From contig SUZE01000002.1 of the NCBI GenBank assembly GCA_015060075.1, positions 62,001-126,000 of the forward strand: a stretch of 64,000 bases of DNA. The letters are read 5' to 3'. Both the position numbers and the translations under genes were made by a program. Below the pieces are notes generated by a model, which ran no database searches, had not been told where the DNA came from, and was given only the letters and a program-made list of their open reading frames with translations. The stretch is from Rikenellaceae bacterium (GTDB lineage Bacteria; Bacteroidota; Bacteroidia; Bacteroidales; Rikenellaceae). Positions 17,061-25,222 of this stretch are shown here, in pieces. Each line of letters opens with the position of its first letter. The first letter of the stretch is position 1.

Positions 17061-18761
17061 ATGAAGATGAGATATAATATACTACTTATTGTGGCAATGG
17101 TGGCGTTCACTGTTGCTGCATGTACGCAAGATGAAGGCGTAATAGATTTCAAATCGGACCGCAATACCATTGAGGTTGGAGCATACGGAGGTGTAGAGAA
17201 GGTGCGTATATCATCAGACGATGAGTGGGTAGCTTTGGTCGGTATACAGCAGAATGGTGAGCCGAATCCTTGGATTACGGTGTCGCCTGCAAATGGTCGA
17301 GGTTCGGTAACTTGTGACTTTATCATAGACTCGGCTTTGACCATAAACCCTCGCTCTGCGGTCGTTACGATTGAGAATGTTGCGACTAAGAAGCGACAGC
17401 ATATCACTATCAATCAGAAGGGGTTCGACTACTCTGTTGAGATTGATAAAACGAAGGCAGATATCAAACGATATGCCGATTACGGAGAGCGATATTTTGA
17501 TGTTACGGTGCGTTCAAACTTCGACTTCAAGGTTGATATTCCCGATAGCGAGAAGAGTTGGTTGTCGTACGAGTCGTACAAACTTGACCTTAATCGAGGC
17601 GTTCGTCCTCGTGAGGTGAAGGTGCGTTTCAATTGGAAGATTAACAATCAGGCTAAGGAGCGTCTTGCCGATGTTAAATTTGTCCCTATTGAGAATATTC
17701 AGGTTGCAAAGAGCGATGTGCTGAGCGTTCGTCAGGAGGCAGCCGAGCCTATTGTTCCCGATACTCGTGCGGGCGATTCGCTCTCGTTGCTCAATATTGC
17801 GACTACGATGCAGTGTTGGACTCAGTACGACACCTCGACAACGATGGATACATGGAGTGGTGTCACCCTTTGGGAAGAACGCATGGAGGGCTGCAAGCCT
17901 GAGTGGGTTGGTCGAGTAAAAAGAGTGGAGATATTCCTCTGTAACTCTTTTGAAGGATTGCCATACGAGATTCAGTACCTGACTGCGGCAGATGAGATTT
18001 ACATCTTCTCGAACGAGAACTCGATGTTGAAGAGCCTTAATCTCGGCGAGGATATTCTCAAACTTACAAATTTGAAACGATTGACCGTTGGAGCATTCGG
18101 ATTGACAGAGTTGCCGGATAATTTCTACTTTGAGAATTTGGAGTATCTTGACCTTGGTTCAAACAACTTCCAACGAGTGCCGGAACAGATAAATCCGCAG
18201 AATCTACCTAAGTTGCGAGCTTTGGTTATGAATGCGCAGCAGCGTCATGCAGTATCGGATTTGAGCAATACGGTGCATGATATGGAGAAGATTGGCGGTC
18301 TTATTGGCGAGGAGAAGTTTCCTGAGCGTCTGCTCACTTGGGGCTTGGATACTTTGGTGTTGAGTGTGAATTACTTGCATGGAGAGTTGCCTTCATTCGA
18401 GGGAAGAGATGATATTCCTACTTGGAGTGAGGCAGAGGTTATTGCAGCGGACACTCTACCTCGTGAGTTGATAGGTACACCTAAGATTATGCCTACGACC
18501 AAGACTTTCCGTATCAATCACAATAGATTGTCGGGCGAGGCTCCGCAGTGGCTGTTGATGCACCCTGCACTTGACTGGTGGGTGCCATTTAGTTTGGTTT
18601 TCCCGCAGGAGGGACGCGATGCGCAAGGTACAAAGGCCGGCTTCACAAATGAGCCGCCAAGTCTTGTGGATTACTACAAAAATTGGTATCCAAATAAGAA
18701 GTTGGCAAGCTCGATTGAGGAGGAGATTCCCGAGGACGATAGCGAAATACTAACCAGGTAA
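17061..18761 (+). CDS. BACON-plus-LRR surface lipoprotein
   Basis: 566 residues from the ATG at 17061; an in-frame ATG at 17022 overlaps the previous gene and lacks a signal peptide in front, so it is rejected. MKMRYNILLIVAMVAFTVAAC is the lipoprotein signal, followed by TQDEG, acidic residues after Cys that favour surface export. Residues about 30-120 form a BACON-type module (ISSDDEWVALV then TINQKG), with a second similar module to about 225. The C-terminal half is LRR-like (LTNLKRLTVGAFGLTELPDN, LEYLDLGSNNFQRVPEQINP). It follows the larger LRR lipoprotein by 19 bases and precedes the protease by five. It is likely a surface protein-binding module. Confidence 0.8.
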   Translation: MKMRYNILLIVAMVAFTVAACTQDEGVIDFKSDRNTIEVGAYGGVEKVRISSDDEWVALVGIQQNGEPNPWITVSPANGRGSVTCDFIIDSALTINPRSAVVTIENVATKKRQHITINQKGFDYSVEIDKTKADIKRYADYGERYFDVTVRSNFDFKVDIPDSEKSWLSYESYKLDLNRGVRPREVKVRFNWKINNQAKERLADVKFVPIENIQVAKSDVLSVRQEAAEPIVPDTRAGDSLSLLNIATTMQCWTQYDTSTTMDTWSGVTLWEERMEGCKPEWVGRVKRVEIFLCNSFEGLPYEIQYLTAADEIYIFSNENSMLKSLNLGEDILKLTNLKRLTVGAFGLTELPDNFYFENLEYLDLGSNNFQRVPEQINPQNLPKLRALVMNAQQRHAVSDLSNTVHDMEKIGGLIGEEKFPERLLTWGLDTLVLSVNYLHGELPSFEGRDDIPTWSEAEVIAADTLPRELIGTPKIMPTTKTFRINHNRLSGEAPQWLLMHPALDWWVPFSLVFPQEGRDAQGTKAGFTNEPPSLVDYYKNWYPNKKLASSIEEEIPEDDSEILTR

Positions 18762-18766
18762 AGATT

Positions 18767-20815
18767 ATGACGAAGATGAGATATAGTAAAATTATAGCGG
18801 TGCTGTTGTGCGTGACGATGACAATTACATCGTGCGTAACGGCAGATATGACGGAGGTTATCAAGACACCTTCGCAGGGCGACTCTTATGCTTCTGGTGA
18901 GATATTGGTGAAATTCACCCCCGATGTGGCTTCGTTGCTTGAAGAGTCGGGCATTGTACGCTCTACTTCGACACGCAGCGGTGTAGGCAGCGTAGACGAG
19001 TTGCTCGATTTGGTTGGAGGTTTCGAGATTTCTCGTGTCTTTCCTGTGGACCCTCGTCACGAGGAGCGTACTGTGCGTGATGGCTTGAATTGTTGGTATA
19101 TCGTGCGATATAGCAATGACTATACCGTAGAGGAGGTATCTCGCCGCTTTGCACAGTTGGGCGAGGTGCAGAAGGTTGATGTTAATCGCACTATCAAGCG
19201 CGCCAATACCCGTAAGGCTATGCCGCTATCGAAGGCGGAGTATGAGCGTATGCAGGGTACTCGTGCCGCTTCGCAACAACCTTTTAATGATGCGTTGTAC
19301 GAAAAGCAGTGGAACTTGGAAAGCAATGGCTCGCATTTCATCAAGGGCGATTCAATCAAGAGCCTTGCAGGTGCTGATGTTCAGGTTGTTGAGGCTTGGA
19401 AAAAGAGCACGGGCGACAAATCTGTTGTTGTGGCGGTGCTTGATGAAGGTATCTATGTTAAACACCCCGATTTGGAGGCAAATATCTGGGTGAATGACGA
19501 TGAAAATGGCTCACTTGATGAGGACAAAGATGGCAATGGCTACAAGGGCGACAAGAATGGTTATAACTTCGTTCACGATACGGGAAAGATAACTTGGGAC
19601 GATTACTACGATTCGGGACACGGAACGCATGTCGCAGGAACTATCGCTGCGGTGAACAATAACTCTATCGGTGTAAGTTCGATAGCAGGAGGAGATGGAA
19701 CACCCGATAGTGGAGTAAAGATTATGGTCTGTCAGATATTCTCAGGTAATGTATCGACAGGTCTGTATAATGTTGTTCGTGCGATGAAGTATGCGGCGGA
19801 TAATGGAGCCGTAGTTTTGCAGTGTAGTTGGGGCTATGTTTCGGGTGTAGCAAACGAGTACGATTGGGGCGAAGCAGGTTACGCTTCGGAGGAGGCATGG
19901 ATAGCTGGCTCTCCAATCGAGAAAGAGGCATTGGACTACTTCATCAACAATGCAGGCTCGCCAAATGGCGTTGTCGAGGGAGGTATTGCAGTCTTTGCCG
20001 CAGGTAATGAGTGCGCCGCTATGGCGGGCTATCCGGGTGCAGCAGAGTATTGTGTGTCGGTAGCAGCAACATCGGCAGACTTCACCCCTGCAACTTATAC
20101 CAACTATGGTCCGGGAACAACTGTTTCAGCCCCGGGTGGTGACCAAGATTACTATTTCAACTACTATAACCCCGAAACCAAGGCGTATGGCGATGTAGGT
20201 TGTATCCTTTCGACCTTGCCGGAGCATATCAGCGAATCGGGCTATGGCTATATGGAGGGAACTTCTATGGCGTGTCCTCATGTATCGGCGGTAGTGGCAC
20301 TCGGATTGTCGTATGCTACGAAGCTGCGCAAGCACTTCAAGGCGGAGGAGATTCGAGAACTGTTGCAGGCGACAGAGAATGTTACGCCGATAGATTCGTA
20401 TATGAAGGGTTATAAAGAGTATCGCCGCTATGTTGCCGATATGGGACCTATTCAGCCTATGCAGTTGCCTCTTGCTCCATTTAAGGGGCAGATGGGCTCA
20501 GGACAGGTCAATGCAGCGAAATTCTTGGCAGCTATTGGTGGCGAAGATGTAGGCGTAGCGATGTGCTTCCCGAATATTACCGTTAAAGTCGGAGGAGGTG
20601 TTGCCATTGCCCCTGCAATGTACTTTGTAGATGGCGAAAATTTAACCTACACAGTTACAATTGCCGATACAACGATTGCAACCTGCGAAGAGAGTGGCGA
20701 TAAGTTGCTGTTCAAGGGCTTGAAGAGTGGTGCTACTACCGCTACTATCAAGACAAGCAACGGCAAAGAGCAGAGTTTCAGCATTACCATTCGCAAGTCG
20801 AATGGTTGGCTGTAA
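18767..20815 (+). CDS. Lipoprotein subtilisin-family (S8) serine protease
   Basis: 682 residues. The signal ends at the lipobox TITSC, so the enzyme is membrane-anchored and probably surface-exposed. Residues about 40-160 form an N-terminal propeptide-like domain (YASGEILVKFTPDV, then NCWYIVRYSNDYTVEEVSRR). The catalytic triad is D226 (VAVLDEGIYVKHPDL), H285 (SGHGTHVAGTIA) and S500 (GTSMACPHVSAV); the oxyanion Asn lies in FAAGNECAAM. The Asp motif reads DEG instead of the common D-S/T-G. A D/G/N-rich loop (ENGSLDEDKDGNGYKGDKNG) may bind calcium. A C-terminal Big-like sandwich ends the protein (residues about 600-682). It is the only obvious enzyme of the locus besides the phosphoesterase. All triad residues are present, so it should be active. 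Confidence 0.93.
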   Translation: MTKMRYSKIIAVLLCVTMTITSCVTADMTEVIKTPSQGDSYASGEILVKFTPDVASLLEESGIVRSTSTRSGVGSVDELLDLVGGFEISRVFPVDPRHEERTVRDGLNCWYIVRYSNDYTVEEVSRRFAQLGEVQKVDVNRTIKRANTRKAMPLSKAEYERMQGTRAASQQPFNDALYEKQWNLESNGSHFIKGDSIKSLAGADVQVVEAWKKSTGDKSVVVAVLDEGIYVKHPDLEANIWVNDDENGSLDEDKDGNGYKGDKNGYNFVHDTGKITWDDYYDSGHGTHVAGTIAAVNNNSIGVSSIAGGDGTPDSGVKIMVCQIFSGNVSTGLYNVVRAMKYAADNGAVVLQCSWGYVSGVANEYDWGEAGYASEEAWIAGSPIEKEALDYFINNAGSPNGVVEGGIAVFAAGNECAAMAGYPGAAEYCVSVAATSADFTPATYTNYGPGTTVSAPGGDQDYYFNYYNPETKAYGDVGCILSTLPEHISESGYGYMEGTSMACPHVSAVVALGLSYATKLRKHFKAEEIRELLQATENVTPIDSYMKGYKEYRRYVADMGPIQPMQLPLAPFKGQMGSGQVNAAKFLAAIGGEDVGVAMCFPNITVKVGGGVAIAPAMYFVDGENLTYTVTIADTTIATCEESGDKLLFKGLKSGATTATIKTSNGKEQSFSITIRKSNGWL

Positions 20816-20840
20816 AAACGGAGAACTGACAACTATCAAA

Positions 20841-21614
20841 ATGCGTAAAGTTTGTGTTTTTGTGGTAATGCTTTGTGCTGTGCAATTGGCGTTTGCACAG
20901 ATACGTATTATCCCGCAGAAACAACTCGAAGCTGCAAATCCGAAGGCAGAGTCCTCCTCGCCGTTGCAATTTGTGCCGAGCAAGGTGGATTTTGGAGCGA
21001 TAGAGGAGATGTCGGGTGCATGGCAGGGTAGTGTCAAACTTGTGAACACAGGGGCGGATACAGTGGTTGTCACGCAGATTAAGAGCACTTGTGGTTGCTT
21101 GAAGGCGGAAGTGCATAAGAGAGTGCTGGCTCCAAAAGATAGTGTCGTTGTTGTTCTGAAATACTACCCTCGTGGGCATGCGGGAAATGTTATGCAGAGG
21201 GTGTTGGTCTATGCTAACCTATCGAAAGAGCACCCCTCGGCTATCTTGCAACTGAGAGGCGTGGTTACTGCCTCAGTTGATAGAAGCGATGACTATCCTT
21301 ACACTCGTGGAACACTGCGTTTGCGTCAGGATATGGTGAGATTTGAGGGTGAAAAACGACAAATTGTGCGAGTAGCCTGTATGAATGGAGGTTCAACAGT
21401 ATTGCGACCGGAGGTTGATACATTGCTGACTCCTAAGTGGTTAAATGTTCGCTTTGAACCGAAAGAGCTTGCGTCAAAGCAGGAAGGTGATATGGTTGTG
21501 GAGTATGTTCCGCACGAAGCAGATGCTGCGACAATGACAAAAAAAATATACCTGAGAATGCCCGGCATATCACCTCGCCATGGCGTAGTTGAGGTACTTG
21601 TAGAAAAGAAATAG
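20841..21614 (+). CDS. DUF1573 periplasmic/secreted protein
   Basis: 257 residues from the ATG at 20841 (MRKVCVFVVMLCAVQLAFAQ signal peptide); in-frame codons further upstream lie inside the protease gene and are rejected. The DUF1573 Ig-like module is clear: FVPSKVDFGAIEEMSGAWQG, then the hallmark STCGCLKAEV, followed by YYPRGHAGNV. A second similar sandwich occupies the C-terminal half (RLRQDMVRFEGEKRQIVRVA). DUF1573 proteins are common in Bacteroidetes; their role is not established. It lies 25 bases after the protease and 18 before a small lipoprotein. Possibly a chaperone-like or assembly factor for the surface complex (inference). Confidence 0.82.
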   Translation: MRKVCVFVVMLCAVQLAFAQIRIIPQKQLEAANPKAESSSPLQFVPSKVDFGAIEEMSGAWQGSVKLVNTGADTVVVTQIKSTCGCLKAEVHKRVLAPKDSVVVVLKYYPRGHAGNVMQRVLVYANLSKEHPSAILQLRGVVTASVDRSDDYPYTRGTLRLRQDMVRFEGEKRQIVRVACMNGGSTVLRPEVDTLLTPKWLNVRFEPKELASKQEGDMVVEYVPHEADAATMTKKIYLRMPGISPRHGVVEVLVEKK

Positions 21615-21632
21615 ATGTAAAATATTAAAAAT

Positions 21633-22082
21633 ATGAAAAAAATTGTTAATTTTGCAATGGTAATGTTTGCTATCGTGGTGGTAGGCTGCCATAAACCGGA
21701 CCATAGCGGAATAGCTTATCTCGATGTTACGCCCAACAATATTGCGGGAGTGTGGCGAATGGAGAGCTATGACAATGGTGCCAAACTGCCGGAGGGAGGT
21801 TACTACTACATCGTGTTCGACCGTGCAGAGCGTACCTTTGTTACTTACGACAACCTCGGCAGTATGGGTGCGTACAAGAGTTCGGGTCGATATGATATTG
21901 TAACAGATGGCGCAGCTGTCATTCGAGGAGCATACGACTTTGGTCGTGGAGATTGGGAACACGAGTACTATGTACGTAATCTTACGAATGATAGTATGAC
22001 ATGGGTTGCAGTGGACGATGATAGTCTTGTGCAGGTCTATGTTCGTGCAACATTGCCAGAATGGATACCGACAGAGGAATAA
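21633..22082 (+). CDS. Small lipoprotein, lipocalin-like
   Basis: 149 residues. MKKIVNFAMVMFAIVVVGC is a lipoprotein signal (Cys19). The mature part begins HKPDHS and is a single beta-rich domain: GVWRMESYDNGAKLPEGGYY, FDRAERTFVTYDNLGSMGAY, then WVAVDDDSLVQVYVRA. This resembles small lipocalin-like or DUF4923/DUF5004-style lipoproteins (GxWr...ytF..ddg), but I cannot fix the family. It sits between the DUF1573 and phosphoesterase genes, 18 and 34 bases away, so it is part of the same transcript. Function unknown. Confidence 0.7.
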   Translation: MKKIVNFAMVMFAIVVVGCHKPDHSGIAYLDVTPNNIAGVWRMESYDNGAKLPEGGYYYIVFDRAERTFVTYDNLGSMGAYKSSGRYDIVTDGAAVIRGAYDFGRGDWEHEYYVRNLTNDSMTWVAVDDDSLVQVYVRATLPEWIPTEE

Positions 22083-22116
22083 GTGGAGATGGATTAATAA
22101 CTAAAATAAAACTACT

Positions 22117-23259
22117 ATGAAAAAACTATTTATCATTTGCTTGGCACTCTGCACTGCATTTGCTGCGCAGGCTGCTGAATTTCTCTATGGACCTTATGTC
22201 CAGGCTATAACTGAGGATGCTGCCTATATCGTATGGGTAACCGACAAGGCAACATACGGTTGGGTAGAGGTTAAGGGTGAAGGCGAGAAGAAACCTGTTG
22301 CTTATACTGAGAGCCATATAGGTTTGAGATATAATCGTCGAGTACACCGTGTACCTGTAAAGGGATTGAAGGCGGGAACTCTCTACGAGTATAAGATTTT
22401 CTCACAGCAAGAGGAGAAGGGTGGCGTATTGTCGAAGCCAATCTCGAAGGACAAGAATACTCATGGCAACAAACTTACATTCCGTACTAACGACCGCAAC
22501 AAGGAGGAGATATCATTCATGATAACTGCCGATACTCACTATAACCCTACTCTTTTCAGTGAGCTTTACACCTTGGAGCGCATCAAGGATAAGGACTTTG
22601 TGATGTTCGATGGCGATATGGTAACCACTTTCTCGAACGAGAAGAGTCACTTCGACAGACTCTTTAACAAGATTCACGAAACATTTGATTATAACAATAC
22701 ACAGTTCTACTTTGTTCGTGGTAACCACGATGCTCGTGGAAACCATGCACAGTATTTCTTGGATTACTATCCAACTTGGACAAATATGCCATACTATGCA
22801 TTCCGTCATGGTCCTGTATTCTTCCTTGCTATCGATGCGGGCGAGGATAAGCCGGATAGCGATATAGAGTACTATGGTACGGCAGCATTCGACCTCTATC
22901 GTGCAGAGCAGGGTCAGTGGTTGGAGAAGGTGTTGGAGAGCGAGGAGTGTAAGACAGCTACCTATCGAGTTATCATTTCGCATATTCCGCTTACCGAAAA
23001 CTCTTGGCACGGTGGTCGTCACGCTTGGCAACATCTTTCACAGCGTTGCGAGGACAAGGGATTTAATATCATGATTTCGGGACACCTCCATAAGCACAGA
23101 TTCTATAAGGAGGGTACTCACAATCGTACATTCCCAACCCTTGTGATTGGAGCAGACAAGTATGTTGATGCAGTGGCTAATAAAGAGGCCCTTACCATCA
23201 AATTGATAAATAAAGATGGTTCGTTGCATAAGACATATACCTACCCTGCAAAGAAATAG
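22117..23259 (+). CDS. Secreted calcineurin-like metallophosphoesterase with FN3-like N terminus
   Basis: 380 residues. The signal peptide ends at AAQAA (about residue 20); there is no lipobox. Residues about 21-125 form the fibronectin-III-like module common to purple-acid-phosphatase-like enzymes. The metal-binding motifs are complete: ITADTHY (D139, H141), FDGDMV (D165, D167), VRGNHDARGNH (N203, H204), ISHIPL (H289) and SGHLHKH (H323, H325). It likely hydrolyses a phosphomonoester or diester in the periplasm or at the surface. As last gene of the locus it may process a phosphorylated cargo, for example phosphoprotein or teichoic-like material (inference). A perfect terminator follows. Confidence 0.88.
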   Translation: MKKLFIICLALCTAFAAQAAEFLYGPYVQAITEDAAYIVWVTDKATYGWVEVKGEGEKKPVAYTESHIGLRYNRRVHRVPVKGLKAGTLYEYKIFSQQEEKGGVLSKPISKDKNTHGNKLTFRTNDRNKEEISFMITADTHYNPTLFSELYTLERIKDKDFVMFDGDMVTTFSNEKSHFDRLFNKIHETFDYNNTQFYFVRGNHDARGNHAQYFLDYYPTWTNMPYYAFRHGPVFFLAIDAGEDKPDSDIEYYGTAAFDLYRAEQGQWLEKVLESEECKTATYRVIISHIPLTENSWHGGRHAWQHLSQRCEDKGFNIMISGHLHKHRFYKEGTHNRTFPTLVIGADKYVDAVANKEALTIKLINKDGSLHKTYTYPAKK

Positions 23260-23279
23260 TATTCTATTGCAGTACAAAA

Positions 23280-23321
23280 GAGATAGCCATTGACTTTGAG
23301 GTCAATGGCTATCTCTTTTCT
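23280..23321 (+). terminator. Terminator ending the surface locus
   Basis: A 14-bp perfect stem (GAGATAGCCATTGA / TCAATGGCTATCTC) with loop CTTTGAGG, followed by TTTTC. It also faces the convergent transporter gene. Confidence 0.92.
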
Positions 23322-23326
23322 CGATT

Positions 23327-24226
23327 CTAACTCCCTGCCAATTTATCTCCTCTTATTACCAACCACACGCCAACAAATATCATAAGTGCAAAGAGTATCA
23401 TATCGAAGTGTAACCTATCCAAACCCATGGCGACAGCGAGTGAAATTGCTACTATGGGTTGTAGATATGAATATATGCTTGAAATTGTTGGCATTACAAA
23501 TTTAAGAGCATAGTTTAGTAGCAGATTCGGTATATATGTCGGCACGATAAGCACAAAGAGAGTCGCCAATAGAATATTTGTGTCCATTGCAGAGAAATTG
23601 GTTGTTACGATGTCGTGCGCACCTATGGGTAGCATAATGATTGCCGATAAGCAATATATCCACCTCAAAAGTGTAGTAATACGATATTTGGTTACCAACT
23701 TCTTGAACCAAACCATGTAGGCGGCAGATATACATGCGGAGGAGAGTATCAATATATTGCCCATCATGCTTGATTGCTCATGAGAGTTGCTGTTACTTGT
23801 AATAATTATTGTCACAGCTCCCGCCATTCCGAGTAGCAGACCGAGAGTTTTACTCTTTGTGAGATGTTCAAAACCTACCGCTACCGATATTATTAGCACT
23901 ATCAATGGCGTTGTGGTGCTAATTATAGAGCCATCAATAGGAGATGTGAGGGATAGACCGAACATCATACATAGTTTTCGGGTAATACCGATAAGCACGG
24001 CTGCACCAAATATCTTTATGCGGTCGTTAGGTTCTACCCGTTCGGGCTTCTCCCATATAAGCGGTATTAACGACCATAAAGCCGCTACCACTAACGATGC
24101 CGAAATCATGGCTAATGGTGAGATGTATTTTCCAAGAATAAGGTTGTAAAATGGATAGTCGCAAGCCCATACGATATTACAAAGTATGAGGGCAAGATGT
24201 GCAGATTGTATCTTCGATATAGCCAT
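23327..24226 (-). CDS. DMT-superfamily (EamA) transporter
   Basis: 299 residues from the ATG at 24226 (MAISKIQSAHLALILCNIVW); an in-frame codon at 24253 adds an unlikely polar stretch. Ten hydrophobic helices arranged as two EamA repeats can be seen, with the repeat boundary around SSMMGNILILSSACISAAYM, and family features such as NIVWACDYPFYN in helix 1 and SYLQPIVAISLAVAMGLD in the last third. It would be a drug/metabolite exporter of the inner membrane; the substrate cannot be assigned. It stands alone between the surface-locus terminator and the tRNA-Pro region. Confidence 0.85.
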   Translation of the reverse strand: MAISKIQSAHLALILCNIVWACDYPFYNLILGKYISPLAMISASLVVAALWSLIPLIWEKPERVEPNDRIKIFGAAVLIGITRKLCMMFGLSLTSPIDGSIISTTTPLIVLIISVAVGFEHLTKSKTLGLLLGMAGAVTIIITSNSNSHEQSSMMGNILILSSACISAAYMVWFKKLVTKYRITTLLRWIYCLSAIIMLPIGAHDIVTTNFSAMDTNILLATLFVLIVPTYIPNLLLNYALKFVMPTISSIYSYLQPIVAISLAVAMGLDRLHFDMILFALMIFVGVWLVIRGDKLAGS

Positions 24227-24283
24227 GTGAATAGGAGTTGTCCGATTGTACAATTACGCCAAATATCGTGCCTATGATTTTTT

Positions 24284-24429
24284 CGCTCCGCAAGAAGTTA
24301 ATAAATCAACTCGCCTTTCGTTTTCGTTACCACGCTCCACAAATAGATTTGTGTGTCGTGTCGCCAAAAACAAAAGAGATGTCAAATGACATCTCCTTGC
24401 TTCGCTTGTTTTGTCGGGGTACCAGGATT
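24284..24429. repeat. First copy of a 146-bp duplication of the tRNA-Pro 3' flank, ending in a tRNA 3' fragment
   Basis: Bases 24284-24429 match 24504-24649 at an exact offset of 220 with a few changes (mostly in the first 50 bases). The copy contains a second terminator hairpin and ends in GTCGGGGTACCAGGATT, the 3' terminal part of tRNA-Pro. Bases 24430-24503 between the copies have no tRNA match; I see no gene there. Confidence 0.93.
24366..24395 (-). terminator. Duplicate terminator hairpin (tRNA-Pro flank copy 1)
   Basis: On the minus strand GAGATGTC-ATTT-GACATCTC followed by TTTTGTTTTT, the same hairpin as 24586-24615 with a one-base loop change. Confidence 0.8.
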
Positions 24430-24585
24430 GGCTACTCCGCTCGCTTATGCTCGCTTCGCTTAACGCCTTTCCTGTATGCTCGCCGCAGGGCTGACTAAAA
24501 CTGCGCTCCGCAAAGAGTTGATGAATCAACTCCTCTTCTGTTTTCGTTACCACGCCCCACAAATAGATTTGTGTGTCGTGTCGCC

Positions 24586-24615
24586 AAAAACAAAAGAGAT
24601 GTCGAATGACATCTC
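24586..24615 (-). terminator. Terminator of tRNA-Pro
   Basis: On the minus strand an 8-bp stem GAGATGTC / GACATCTC with loop ATTC, followed by TTTTGTTTTT, about 20 bases after the tRNA 3' end. Confidence 0.9.
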
Positions 24616-24633
24616 CTTGCTTCGCTTGTTTTG

Positions 24634-24708
24634 TCGGGGTACCAGGATTCGAACCTGGGACCCTCTGGTCCCAAACCAGATGCGCTAACCGGACTGCGCT
24701 ACACCCCG
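24634..24708 (-). tRNA. tRNA-Pro (TGG)
   Basis: A 75-nt cloverleaf: acceptor CGGGGTG pairs with TACCCCG (last pair G-U) with discriminator A; anticodon stem TCTGG/CCAGA with loop TTTGGGA gives anticodon TGG; T arm CCAGGTTCGAATCCTGG. CCA is not encoded. It is preceded by a complete TTTG-N19-TACCTTTG promoter. Its 3' terminal segment is repeated 220 bases downstream. Confidence 0.97.
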
Positions 24709-24725
24709 TTGCTGTATTGCGAGTG

Positions 24726-24756
24726 CAAAGGTAAAGCAAAAAATTTAATCTGCAAA
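24726..24756 (-). promoter_or_regulatory. tRNA-Pro promoter (TTTG-N19-TACCTTTG)
   Basis: Minus-strand TTTG (24753-24756) and TACCTTTG (24726-24733), 19 bases apart, directly upstream of the tRNA. Confidence 0.8.
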
Positions 24757-24881
24757 CTTTTTTAATTATTTTTTTGATATTTTTTTGAGCCTGCACTAAA
24801 TTAAACCATGAAAATACCCCTTTTTTGCAGGCTTTACGAAAAATATTTGCCCATTTCGAGTACAATGACAGAAAAATTTGT

Positions 24882-24889
24882 TATATTTG
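24882..24889 (+). promoter_or_regulatory. -7 box of cold-shock gene
   Basis: TATATTTG, 31 bases before the ATG at 24921. Confidence 0.6.
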
Positions 24890-24920
24890 TATTACACAAA
24901 CCAAAACCTAATATCTAACT

Positions 24921-25130
24921 ATGAACGGAAAAGTAAAATGGTTCGACCCTAAGAAGGGGTACGGATTTATTATTGCAGAGGACGGTAAAGAGATTTTTGT
25001 CCACTATTCGGGAATCGTAAAGGAGGGCTTTAAGGCCTTGAATGAGGGACAACTCGTTACATACGAAATAGGCAATGGCGATAAGGGCGAACAGGCTATA
25101 AATGTTCAAATCGTACCGAAAGAGGCCTAA
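24921..25130 (+). CDS. Cold-shock domain protein (CspA family)
   Basis: 69 residues, a single cold-shock domain. RNP1 is KGYGFI (residues 12-17) and RNP2 is IFVHY (25-29); the N terminus MNGKVKWFDPKKGYGFI is canonical, and the fold ends with the usual basic/acidic turn NGDKGEQAINVQIV. It binds single-stranded RNA or DNA and melts RNA structure in the cytoplasm. It is monocistronic with its own promoter and terminator. Compared with E. coli CspA it lacks several aromatic positions after RNP2, as in other Bacteroidetes Csps. Confidence 0.94.
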   Translation: MNGKVKWFDPKKGYGFIIAEDGKEIFVHYSGIVKEGFKALNEGQLVTYEIGNGDKGEQAINVQIVPKEA

Positions 25131-25153
25131 TTTGTTGAAGTTTGCGGATTATG

Positions 25154-25187
25154 AGAGAGCGTATTGATTTGCGCTCTCTTGTTTTTT
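25154..25187 (+). terminator. Terminator after cold-shock gene
   Basis: Stem AGAGAGCG / CGCTCTCT with a ten-base loop, then TGTTTTTT. Confidence 0.85.
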
Positions 25188-25222
25188 AGAGGAGGGGTGA
25201 AGTCGGAGCCTCGATACACTTC

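Noticed and set aside
24272..24865. Open frame across the tRNA-Pro region on the minus strand
   Set aside because: It overlaps the tRNA gene and both flank duplications; its repeated peptide comes only from the DNA duplication.
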